From contig CASFFN010000005.1 of NCBI GenBank assembly GCA_949293985.1, forward strand, positions 62,001 through 126,000: a DNA stretch of 64,000 nt, in the 5' to 3' direction. The position numbers and the translations under genes were made by a program. Below are positions 40,177 to 47,585 of this stretch, piece after piece (position 1 is the stretch's first letter; every line of letters begins with the position of its first letter). The notes beneath the pieces were generated by a model. That model saw only the letters and a list, made by a program, of their open reading frames with translations, did not search any database and was not told where the DNA came from. This DNA comes from an uncultured Eubacteriales bacterium. Its GTDB lineage: Bacteria > Bacillota > Clostridia > Oscillospirales > Oscillospiraceae.

Positions 40177-40737
40177 ATGCCGGATGCCATGATTGTGCGG
40201 CACTGCGCCCCCACCTTGGCGGGGCTGAAAACAGCCAGTATGTTCACCTGTCCCTTCCAAAGCCGGGAGGAGATGAACCGGGAAATCAGCCGGTTGAACC
40301 GGCTCCTTGCCCCCAAGGGAATCCGGGTGCTGCCTCTGCGGTACCGGGGAGGCAGGGGTCTCATTTACCTGTACCGCCCCGGCTGGCTGAACCGGGATTT
40401 GCGGCAGGCCGAGACCAGAAGCATTCTTACCCGCTGCGGCTACGGCTGGGATACCTGTGCCGGACAGCTTCGCCGCCTCCGGCAGCGGCTGGAATCCAGC
40501 CGGGAGTTTCCCCATGAAATCGGCCTGTTTTTGGGGTATCCTCCGGAGGATGTCCGGGGCTTCATGGAGGAAAAGGCGGAAAATTATAAATGCGTAGGCT
40601 GTTGGAAGGTTTACGGCGACCCGGAGAGGGCCCAAAGAACCTTCGACCGATATAAAAAGTGCACCGACGCCTATTGCCGGTGCCTGGAAAAAGGCAGACC
40701 TATAGAGGGTCTTGCCGTCATCAGGAAAGGAAGTTGA
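40177..40737 (+). CDS. DUF3793 family protein
   Basis: A 186-residue protein: opening MIVRHCAPTLAGLKTASMF, then a basic RGLIYLYRP segment, an EFPHEIGLFLGYPPEDVRGF segment and a C-terminal CVGCWKVYGD plus CTDAYCR. These are DUF3793 hallmarks. The conserved Cys could bind metal or a cofactor. Located between DUF2325 and flavodoxin as usual in anaerobes; suspected role in iron or heme handling, not proven. Confidence 0.88.
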   Translation: MPDAMIVRHCAPTLAGLKTASMFTCPFQSREEMNREISRLNRLLAPKGIRVLPLRYRGGRGLIYLYRPGWLNRDLRQAETRSILTRCGYGWDTCAGQLRRLRQRLESSREFPHEIGLFLGYPPEDVRGFMEEKAENYKCVGCWKVYGDPERAQRTFDRYKKCTDAYCRCLEKGRPIEGLAVIRKGS

Positions 40738-40741
40738 TCAT

Positions 40742-41164
40742 ATGGGAAAAATTGCAGTGGTATACTGGAGCGGCACCGGCAACACCGAGGCTATGGCGCA
40801 GGCGGTGGCGGAAGGTGCCCGGGAAAAGGGCGCAAAGGTGGCGGTGTTCACCCCCACGGAGTTTGACAGCGCCATGGTGGATGGCTTTGACGCCATCGCC
40901 TTCGGTTGCCCCTCCATGGGGGCGGAGCAGCTGGAGGAGAGCGAGTTTGAGCCCATGTTCACCGCCTGCGAACCCCGGCTCCGGGGAAAGCTTCTGGGGC
41001 TTTTCGGCTCCTACGGCTGGGGGGACGGGGAGTGGATGCGCTCCTGGGAGGAGACCTGCACTGCCCGGGGAGCGGTGCTTGCCTGTGAAAGCGTCATCTG
41101 CCAGGAAACCCCCGACCAGGAAGCCCTAAAGGCTTGCCAATCCCTGGGCGCCGCCCTGGCATAA
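40742..41164 (+). CDS. Short-chain flavodoxin
   Basis: A 140-residue flavodoxin from the ATG at 40742. The phosphate-binding loop is SGTGNTEAM (about 10-18); aromatic/FMN loops are GCPSMGAEQLEE and FGSYGWGDGEW. It is a low-potential electron carrier that replaces ferredoxin when iron is scarce, consistent with the iron-type operator of this operon. Confidence 0.93.
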   Translation: MGKIAVVYWSGTGNTEAMAQAVAEGAREKGAKVAVFTPTEFDSAMVDGFDAIAFGCPSMGAEQLEESEFEPMFTACEPRLRGKLLGLFGSYGWGDGEWMRSWEETCTARGAVLACESVICQETPDQEALKACQSLGAALA

Positions 41165-41166
41165 GG

Positions 41167-41198
41167 AAAGGGCCGCAGCAAAACCGCTGCGGCCTTTT
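41167..41198. terminator. Convergent terminator
   Basis: GGCCGCAGC and GCTGCGGCC form a 9-bp stem flanked by AAAG and CTTTT; it ends the flavodoxin operon and abuts the minus-strand kinase gene end. Confidence 0.85.
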
Positions 41199-42490
41199 CA
41201 TGCCTTTCCCAGCAGCACCAGCCGGGCGGTAAATGTCCCGTTTTCAAAGCTGGGGGTGAACTGACCTGCATACCTGTGGGCGATGTCACGGAGGATTTTC
41301 ATGCCGTAGCCGCTGCCCTCCGGTTTGGGGCCGGGGCCCCGGAGAGCGGGGTTGTCGCAGCGAATCAGCAGATAGTCCCCCTGGGTCCGCCCCTCCAGGG
41401 TAATCTCCCGGGGCAGCTCCGGGGGCAGCTGGGTGCAGGCTCTTATGGCGTTGTCCAGCAGGTTTCCGAAAATGCTGCAAAGGTCGATGGGGGCGACCCC
41501 CACATCCCCGGCAAACAGCAAATCCGCCCGGAGGGTAATCCCCAGCTTCCGGCACTGCCCCTCCTTCTCCGAGAGAATGGCGTTGACAATGGGAATGGTG
41601 CAGTAGGGATACTCCCGGGTGCTCTCCACCTTGTCCAGCAGGGCAAGAAGCCGTTTCTCCGCCTCCTCCGTTTCCCCTCCCTCCAGCAGGGTCAGCACCC
41701 CGGTGAGGTGCCGGTTGTAGTCCTGGCGGATTCTTCCCATCTCCTCCCGCCGGGCCTCCACGCTCTCATAGTGCTGCCGTTCCAGCTGGGCCTCATGGCG
41801 CAGCCGGGAAAGCTCCCGCTCCACCTGTTCCTTCTCCGCCTGATTGAACTGGACGCAGATGAGAAGCAGACTCAGCAGGAGGGCTCCTGCCATGGAGAGA
41901 ATGTGCAAATAGGAAACCTGACTGCCCAGCCGCACCGCATCCATGGAGTAGATGGCGGTGGGGGCAAAGAGGCACAGGGGCATAATCACGAAGGCTGCCG
42001 ACCCTCTGGGCATCCGCTTATCCAGCCCCAGCCGCCGCCACAGCGCCGCCGTAAAAAACAACAAGGTGTTGCTGCCAAAGCTGCCAATGAGGACTGCCAG
42101 CACCATATCCAGCTGGGCATAGTCCGCAGACAGGGCAGGTAACTGAAACAGCCACAGTACCAACACCCCAACCAACTCCGCGACGGCGGCAGTAAGAATC
42201 AGCAGCATGGTGATAAACAGCTGCCGCCGGAAGCTGGTTTCGTAAAAAAAGGCGAAGCTAATCCAGGCTGCCAGAAAAGACAGGACAAAGGCTTCCGGAT
42301 TGACCCCTGTCCGGGGCGTATGCCATAACAGAATATCGATGGAACCCAGTACCTGGGACAGTGTCCAAAGCCCCACCCGAACCCATTTCGCCGGGGCATT
42401 TTTTCGGGGTGGCTGCATACTGTCCATGGCAAAGCCGAAAACCGGCCCTACCGATGCCTGAAACAAAAAGCACAGCCATTGATTGGTCAT
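41198..42490 (-). CDS. GHKL sensor kinase C (AgrC-like), acceptor His replaced by Gln
   Basis: A 430-residue protein. Residues 1-215 are a sensor with about six membrane helices. Residues 218-290 form the dimerisation helices, in which the acceptor motif RHDYxNH reads R-Q-D-Y-N-R-H (Gln256). Residues 297-430 form an HATPase_c/GHKL domain with N-box NLLDNAIRA (343-351) and G-box GSGYGMKIL. The start overlaps the previous paralogue's stop. It has ATPase parts but no obvious acceptor histidine, so it may phosphorylate paralogues A/B in trans, or be degenerate. Confidence 0.85.
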   Translation of the reverse strand: MTNQWLCFLFQASVGPVFGFAMDSMQPPRKNAPAKWVRVGLWTLSQVLGSIDILLWHTPRTGVNPEAFVLSFLAAWISFAFFYETSFRRQLFITMLLILTAAVAELVGVLVLWLFQLPALSADYAQLDMVLAVLIGSFGSNTLLFFTAALWRRLGLDKRMPRGSAAFVIMPLCLFAPTAIYSMDAVRLGSQVSYLHILSMAGALLLSLLLICVQFNQAEKEQVERELSRLRHEAQLERQHYESVEARREEMGRIRQDYNRHLTGVLTLLEGGETEEAEKRLLALLDKVESTREYPYCTIPIVNAILSEKEGQCRKLGITLRADLLFAGDVGVAPIDLCSIFGNLLDNAIRACTQLPPELPREITLEGRTQGDYLLIRCDNPALRGPGPKPEGSGYGMKILRDIAHRYAGQFTPSFENGTFTARLVLLGKA

Positions 42491-43329
42491 GTATCTCTCT
42501 CCTTTTTTCTGTCTTCCGGGGAATATTCCGCCTTTTGCAGAAGGGCTTTCACCGCCGCCTCTGCCTCCTTACGGTTTCCCATGCGGACAAGGCCCAAAAC
42601 AGAGGACAGGTGATTGTTGTAGTCGTGGCGAAGCTTCGCCATCTCCTCCCGCCTGGCTTCCATGTTTTCATATTGCTGCTTTTGCCGGGCCTGGGTTCGT
42701 TTCAGTTCTTCCAGCGCCTTTTTCGCTTCCTCTTTTTCTGTCTGGTGAAACTGAAGAAAAATCAACACCAGGTGCAGCATCATAGCTCCGGTCATGGAAA
42801 GAATATGCAGGGGCGAAAAATTTCCACCTGTCTGCTGCAGATGTTCCATGTAGGATATAGCCGGGAAACCCAGACACAGCAGCATCAGCACAAATGTCCA
42901 GGACCCCCCGGCTGTCGGCCTGTGCAGCTTGAATCTGCGCCACAGGATGGCAGTCAGCAGAATGACCATGTTGGAAGCGGCTGCACCGATTGCGGAGAGC
43001 TTCACCATATCCGGTTGGGTGTAGTCCAAGGATAAGGGAGGCGCTTGAAACGCCCACAGAAGCAGAGTGGCGAACAGTTCCGCAGAAAATACCCCCAGAA
43101 TCAAAAGTAGGGTAATGGTCAACTGTCTGCGCAGTCCGCTTTCATAAAAGAAGCAAATGCTGATAAGCGCCGCCAGAAATGTGGAAGCGCAGGATACATA
43201 GTTAAGACCTGTAGGGGGATCTTTCCAAAAGATATTGTAAAGCGTGCCAGATAAGGCTGCCGCCATCCAAATCACCATGCGCACCCACTTGGGAGGTGCG
43301 CTTTTTCTTGCTGTCTGCATACTATCCAT
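42487..43329 (-). CDS. Sensor paralogue B: membrane sensor plus acceptor helices, no ATPase
   Basis: A 280-residue product if started at 43329. Homology to its neighbours continues upstream to an ATG at 43392, but codon 4 there is TAG where paralogues have CAG (Gln). It therefore either restarts internally or is dead. It has about five to six membrane helices, a coiled coil, and an intact acceptor motif RHDYNNH. It stops right after the second helix (LLQKAEYSPED), with no ATPase domain. The last ~170 bp are nearly identical to those of paralogue A, indicating recent duplication or gene conversion. Confidence 0.75.
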   Translation of the reverse strand: MDSMQTARKSAPPKWVRMVIWMAAALSGTLYNIFWKDPPTGLNYVSCASTFLAALISICFFYESGLRRQLTITLLLILGVFSAELFATLLLWAFQAPPLSLDYTQPDMVKLSAIGAAASNMVILLTAILWRRFKLHRPTAGGSWTFVLMLLCLGFPAISYMEHLQQTGGNFSPLHILSMTGAMMLHLVLIFLQFHQTEKEEAKKALEELKRTQARQKQQYENMEARREEMAKLRHDYNNHLSSVLGLVRMGNRKEAEAAVKALLQKAEYSPEDRKKERDT

Positions 43330-43393
43330 GGCAAATCCCAGAGAGAAGCCGGAGGAGACTTGGAATAATACGCAAATCCACTAGTTCAGCATA

Positions 43394-44290
43394 CTATTCC
43401 TCCCTTTTTCTGTCTTCCGGGGAATATTCCGCCTTTTGCAGGAGGGCTTTCACCGCCGCCTCTGCCTCCTTACGGTTTCCCATGCGGATGAGCCCTAAAA
43501 CAGAGGACAGGTGATTGTTATAGTCGTGACGGAGCTTCGCTATCTCCTCCCGCCGCTCTTCCATGCTTTCATATTGCTGCTTTTGCCGGGCCTGGGTTTG
43601 TTTCAACTCCTCCAGAGCCTTTTCCGCTTCCTCTTTCTCCGCCTGGTGAAACTGGACGAAGATCAGAAGCAGGTCAAGGAGCAGAGCTCCTGCCATGGAG
43701 AGCATGGGCAGGGGAGCGATTCCATTTCCTGTGCGAGCCACATCCAGGCAGTACATAGCGGTGGGCGCAAAGAGGCACAGGGGCATGACCACAAAAGCTG
43801 CGGAGCCTCTGGGCATCCGCTTGTCCAACCGGAACCGCCGCCACAGCACCGCCGCAAAAAACAGAAAAAGATTGCTGAAAAAGCTGCCCATGGCAACAAG
43901 AATCACCATATTTGCCTGGGAGTAGTCCAAAGAAAGCATATCGATCCCCAGTACCCACTGCACCATGGCCGCCGGAACCTCCGCCGAACAAATCGCCAGC
44001 ATCAGAATCATGGTAAGAGCGGCCTGGCGAAGAAGGCTGGTTTCATAGAAAAACCCATAGCAAATCAGGGTGGAGAGAATGTAACCTAAAATGGAGAAAA
44101 GATTTACCCCTGGGATGGGGTTCCAGCCAAAAATATTACAGGCACTGGTGAGGGCTACCAATGCCCAGGGGAGCAGCCGCACCCATTTGGGCGGGGCATT
44201 TTTTTGAAGGGGCTGCATACTGTCCATAGCCAGACCCAGCACTACCCCCGGTGTCCCCTGAAATAAAAAGCAAAGCCATTGATTGACCAT
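43394..44290 (-). CDS. Sensor paralogue A: membrane sensor plus acceptor helices, no ATPase
   Basis: A 298-residue protein with GGAGG before the ATG. Six membrane helices occupy residues 1-215 and a coiled coil 217-250. The acceptor motif is R-H-D-Y-N-N-H with His255, followed by one more helix; the protein ends at residue 298. The ~130-residue HATPase domain that should follow is absent. It is intact at both ends and lies 10 bp after the response regulator gene. Possibly a phospho-acceptor dimer partner for paralogue C. Confidence 0.8.
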   Translation of the reverse strand: MVNQWLCFLFQGTPGVVLGLAMDSMQPLQKNAPPKWVRLLPWALVALTSACNIFGWNPIPGVNLFSILGYILSTLICYGFFYETSLLRQAALTMILMLAICSAEVPAAMVQWVLGIDMLSLDYSQANMVILVAMGSFFSNLFLFFAAVLWRRFRLDKRMPRGSAAFVVMPLCLFAPTAMYCLDVARTGNGIAPLPMLSMAGALLLDLLLIFVQFHQAEKEEAEKALEELKQTQARQKQQYESMEERREEIAKLRHDYNNHLSSVLGLIRMGNRKEAEAAVKALLQKAEYSPEDRKREE

Positions 44291-44299
44291 GGTTTCCTC

Positions 44300-44995
44300 C
44301 TATACCTGCAGGCCCAGGAAGTGAAAGACCTGCTCCCGGGTTTTGTCCCGGAAGGAACGGCTCACCGGAGCCTTTACTCCGTTTTTCAGGAGAATCCCCT
44401 CCGGCTCCAGCCGCTGCACCCACCGCAGGTTCACCCCATAGCTTTTGTGGCACTGGTGGAAGGTGTCCGGCAGCCGGGCAAGGAGGTTGCTGAGCTTTTC
44501 GTACACCGGGTAATCGGCGGTATCCGTGTGGACAATGGTGGTGTGATTCCGGCTTTCCAGATACACAATCCGCTGCACATCCAGAGAAACCGGCAGCCCC
44601 TGCTGATAAAAGGTAAGCTGCTTCCCCCCATCCCGGCTCCCCAGCACCTTCCCCAGATACCGCTGCAGCAGCACCGGGTCTATGGGCTTGGTGAGATACC
44701 CCACAAGGTTGGTTTCTTTCAGAAGAATGTGCTGGGCAAACCGGTCGTTGTACCCGGTGACATAAATCACCGGCAGATGGGGGGCAATGCGGTACAGGGT
44801 CTCGGCGTAGGAAAGGCCTGTGTGCCCCTGTCCCCAGTCCAGATCCATCATCACCAGGTCGTAGGCTTCCCCGGCCTGCAAATCCCCGAAGAGCTTATCA
44901 ATCTGGGAGTAAGGCTCCACCCGGTGGGTGTCCCCCAACAGCTGCCCCAGCTCCCGTAAAAACACTTTGTCATCGTCGCAAATGGCAATTCGCAT
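44300..44995 (-). CDS. LytTR response regulator (AgrA-like)
   Basis: A 231-residue protein from the ATG at 44995. Receiver domain 1-120: acidic pair DDD (7-9), phospho-acceptor Asp51 (MMDLDWG), Thr (VTGYND) and Lys (LTKPIDP). LytTR DNA-binding domain ~130-231 with RIVYLESRNHTTIVHT and FHQCHKSYGVNLRWV. It heads the operon with three sensor paralogues. No AgrB/AgrD-type peptide genes are adjacent, so the signal is unknown. Confidence 0.92.
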   Translation of the reverse strand: MRIAICDDDKVFLRELGQLLGDTHRVEPYSQIDKLFGDLQAGEAYDLVMMDLDWGQGHTGLSYAETLYRIAPHLPVIYVTGYNDRFAQHILLKETNLVGYLTKPIDPVLLQRYLGKVLGSRDGGKQLTFYQQGLPVSLDVQRIVYLESRNHTTIVHTDTADYPVYEKLSNLLARLPDTFHQCHKSYGVNLRWVQRLEPEGILLKNGVKAPVSRSFRDKTREQVFHFLGLQV

Positions 44996-45046
44996 GGTAT
45001 GTAATTCCTCTTCTTCTTCATTTGGGAGGATACCCTCCCGCAGTTT

Positions 45047-45144
45047 ACTATACCATAGAAGCGGGCTGGAGGGAAAGGACAATTTCGCCGGAAAGCCTGC
45101 CAATTTCGATCCCCGGAAGGAAGCCCCCAGGGGGATGGTATAAT
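45047..45144. promoter_or_regulatory. Divergent promoters with LytTR-type direct repeats
   Basis: CAATTTCG occurs at 45080 and 45101, spaced 21 bp start to start (two helical turns), the geometry used by LytTR proteins. Reading leftward they lie just upstream of a weak -35 (TTCCCT) and a TATAGT -10 (45052-45047) for the response regulator operon. A TATAAT at 45139-45144 serves the divergent zinc-ribbon gene. Confidence 0.55.
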
Positions 45145-45177
45145 GGCAGGCAGAAAAGAAGAGAAGGAGTGTGGACC

Positions 45178-45933
45178 ATGTTTTGTCCCAACTGCGGAAA
45201 TCAGCTGCCCGACGGCACCAAATTCTGCACCCGGTGCGGCGTACCCTTGTCCGGTGAGAATCAGATGTCATCCGGGTATCAGCCTCCGGTGAATCCCTCC
45301 TCCGGGTATCGTCCCCCGGTGAATCCCCGGCCTGTGGAGGAAAAGCCCCAAAAACCGAAGAAATCCGGCAAAATCCTGATTTCCATCCTGGTGATGGGTG
45401 CAGCCTACCTGGTAGGATCTCTGCTGGCCAAGTACATTGTGGCTCCGTCCTATGGGAAGGACACGGAAAAGCCCTCCCAGAGCTATACCCAGGAAACGGA
45501 GGGGACGGCAGCAGGCTACGACAATGTGAAAACAAAATCCTATGAAATTGAAGCCTCCGGGGTGATGTACTCCCATGTAAGCATCATTGCCTATGATGAC
45601 CGGGTGGCAACCATCACCGGAAGTTTTAACTTCTATGATACAGACCTGCCGGAGGTGGCAGCCGCAGCAGAGGAGCTGGTATCTTCTGCCCGAACCTCCC
45701 AGAGTGCCATCACCCGGGATGGCTGCGAGGATATGGAAATCCAGATTGAGGAAACGGACGGCAAAGTTTCCGTTACCTTTCACTTCACCCATCTGAACTA
45801 CAGCGGCAAAGAGGCGGAAATCCGCCTGTCTGCCGGCTTTATGGGCTTTACCGTCACTGACGGCTGGATGCTCCTGAGCGAAGCGGAGGAAACCCTCCTG
45901 GCGAACGGCTATACCATTACCCAGGATTTTTAA
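45178..45933 (+). CDS. Zinc-ribbon membrane protein
   Basis: A 251-residue protein from the ATG at 45178 (GGAG upstream). Residues 1-22 are a zinc ribbon (CPNCGNQLPDGTKFCTRCG); a Pro-rich linker with repeated SSGYRPPVNP follows, then one membrane helix (about 63-82) and an extracytoplasmic beta-rich domain with an amphipathic end. Probably an envelope stress or sensor protein; it lies divergent from the Agr-like operon and may be its target. Confidence 0.7.
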   Translation: MFCPNCGNQLPDGTKFCTRCGVPLSGENQMSSGYQPPVNPSSGYRPPVNPRPVEEKPQKPKKSGKILISILVMGAAYLVGSLLAKYIVAPSYGKDTEKPSQSYTQETEGTAAGYDNVKTKSYEIEASGVMYSHVSIIAYDDRVATITGSFNFYDTDLPEVAAAAEELVSSARTSQSAITRDGCEDMEIQIEETDGKVSVTFHFTHLNYSGKEAEIRLSAGFMGFTVTDGWMLLSEAEETLLANGYTITQDF

Positions 45934-45957
45934 CAATAAGGAAAGGATGAAAGAAAA

Positions 45958-46551
45958 ATGAAAAAGACCATGAAGAAGGTACTGGCACTGCTTCTGTGCC
46001 TTGCTGCCCTTTTGTCCCTGGCAGCCTGCGGCAAGGAGACAGAGGAATCTGCCCAGTCCCCGGAAACCACGGTGGCTCAGCAGACCACCCAGCCGGAAGA
46101 AACCACCCAGCCTACGGAAACAACCACTCAGCCGGAGGAAACCACTGAGCCCAGCACCGACGGTGAGGAGATGACCAAAAACTATGCCATGGCTTCGTCG
46201 GAGGAGACCTATCTTCTGTATAGCCTGCGGTATCTGCCGGATACGGATATGGTTACTGCGGTGGCAGGAGAACTTTCCGTTGCCAAGGACGACCCGGCAT
46301 ATGAGGATATGGTGAAGGATATGCAGACCCAGCAGGAGAGAGTTGCGGGCATGGAGCTGGCATCTGTGGAATTTACCGAGACGGAAACCTGTGCCAAGCT
46401 TCTCTTTGCCTTCATCACCACCGAGGGAGATCCCCAGGTGGCAAAGGTGCTGGAGGAGGACTTTGACATTGTGCTGGATGGAAATTATGTAAAGTTCAGT
46501 GACAATGAGAAAATGCTCCTGGACGCCGGCTTCCAGGAGGTAGAGGAGTGA
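45958..46551 (+). CDS. Lipoprotein with Thr/Glu/Pro-rich linker
   Basis: A 197-residue protein: signal peptide with lipobox L-A-A-C (Cys at about residue 22), a low-complexity linker of QPEETT repeats (about 35-70), and a ~125-residue folded domain (SLRYLPDTDMVTAV and VLEEDFDIVLDGNYVKF). Anchored outside the membrane. It follows the zinc-ribbon gene in a two-gene operon; function unknown. Confidence 0.75.
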   Translation: MKKTMKKVLALLLCLAALLSLAACGKETEESAQSPETTVAQQTTQPEETTQPTETTTQPEETTEPSTDGEEMTKNYAMASSEETYLLYSLRYLPDTDMVTAVAGELSVAKDDPAYEDMVKDMQTQQERVAGMELASVEFTETETCAKLLFAFITTEGDPQVAKVLEEDFDIVLDGNYVKFSDNEKMLLDAGFQEVEE

Positions 46552-47500
46552 CACCACCGGGGCGGACAGGAAACTGTCCGCCCCAAATTTTTAGGGAAGC
46601 TCTGAATAAATCGGCAAGAGCTGGCAGCGAGAGATTTTTCGTCAGACAAAAGAATGGAAAACCGGGGAATACTTTGTGTATTTCCGGTCTGGTGGCAAAG
46701 GAGAACACCGTCCGTCCCTTCACCCGGAAGGAATAAGCGGCCTCACAGCTGGGGCTTTCCCGGATGAGGCGGTGCATGGCTCCGGCAACCGGAGCCCGGA
46801 GAAGGTGCCCCACCGGGGCTTCCCGGGTGCACCGCAGCTCCCAGTCTCCCTGCCGGATGACCAGTTCTCCGTCCTGAATCTTGACCGCCTTTGCCCCCAG
46901 ATAGGTGGCAAGGCGGTATTCTGTTCCCCGGAAGTGAATGAGGCCCAGCACCCCGGTAAAGCCAAAGGGGCGGATTTCTGCGGCACAGGCCATGAGGGAG
47001 CCGCCGGGGAAGAAGCAGTGGGTCCAGGCGTAGTGGGGCGGAAAGGAGCGGCCCCGGTCTCCCTCGATATACCCTCTGCCTTTGGAAAAACCGTAGACTT
47101 TGCCGTTGACGGTGATTTTCCCCTTGACCCGGTGGGACATACTGAACACATCGTGGCGGCATTGGAGAAACTGCACCAGACGAAACGGGCCCATAATAGG
47201 GGAGGCGATGGGGGAGAAGGGGCCAAAATCCAGCGCTCCGGAAATCCGGCAGCCTCCGCTCTCCAAATTCAGCCGGACGCCCTGCCGCCCCAGAAGGTTC
47301 TGCCCCAGCCGGACGGTAAAATTCCGTTTGTCGAAGGAAACCGTATCCCCGGGCAGGGGAATCCAAAAGGCCTCTTCGCCGGTGACGGCCTGCAAGGAGC
47401 AGGTGGTTTTCCCCTGGAATCGGTGGCGGGCAGGAATCAGCGCCAGAGTCTTGTCCGCTTCCTGGCACTTAAAGTACCACCCTTCAAAGTAATTGCTCAA
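46496..47500 (-). CDS. Tocopherol cyclase-like protein with repeat-derived C-terminus
   Basis: A 334-residue frame. Residues 1-265 match the tocopherol-cyclase-like family (EGWYFKCQ start, SHRVKGKITVNGKVYGFSKG, GYIEGDRGRSFPPHYAWTHC, AWTHCFF and a FTGVLGLIHF strand). After VFSFATRP the natural stop is lost and the frame reads through repeat family 2, the lipoprotein terminator and into the lipoprotein gene, adding about 65 unrelated residues. Family role in this phylum is unknown. Core probably complete, end altered. Confidence 0.8.
   Translation of the reverse strand: MSNYFEGWYFKCQEADKTLALIPARHRFQGKTTCSLQAVTGEEAFWIPLPGDTVSFDKRNFTVRLGQNLLGRQGVRLNLESGGCRISGALDFGPFSPIASPIMGPFRLVQFLQCRHDVFSMSHRVKGKITVNGKVYGFSKGRGYIEGDRGRSFPPHYAWTHCFFPGGSLMACAAEIRPFGFTGVLGLIHFRGTEYRLATYLGAKAVKIQDGELVIRQGDWELRCTREAPVGHLLRAPVAGAMHRLIRESPSCEAAYSFRVKGRTVFSFATRPEIHKVFPGFPFFCLTKNLSLPALADLFRASLKIWGGQFPVRPGGVTPLPPGSRRPGAFSHCH
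46559..46592 (+). terminator. Lipoprotein operon terminator
   Basis: GGGGCGGACAG-GAAA-CTGTCCGCCCC, an 11-bp perfect stem, then AAATTTTT. Confidence 0.88.
46594..46690 (+). repeat. Repeat family 2, single arm
   Basis: Starts GGGAAGCTCTGAATAAATC and continues with the same ~90 bp found as the right arm of the element at 37136-37320. It is fused in frame, on the other strand, to the end of the tocopherol-cyclase-like gene. Confidence 0.75.
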
Positions 47501-47585
47501 AACAACCCCTCATTTCCCGGTTTTTTGCATATTTTGTGTGCCCCGGGAGAATAATATTCAGGGAAAAACAGAAAGGGGACAAAAA

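Noticed and set aside
41000..45000. Agr-type signal peptide genes (AgrB/AgrD)
   Set aside because: Searched around the LytTR/GHKL operon on both strands; no small membrane peptidase or pro-peptide frame is present.
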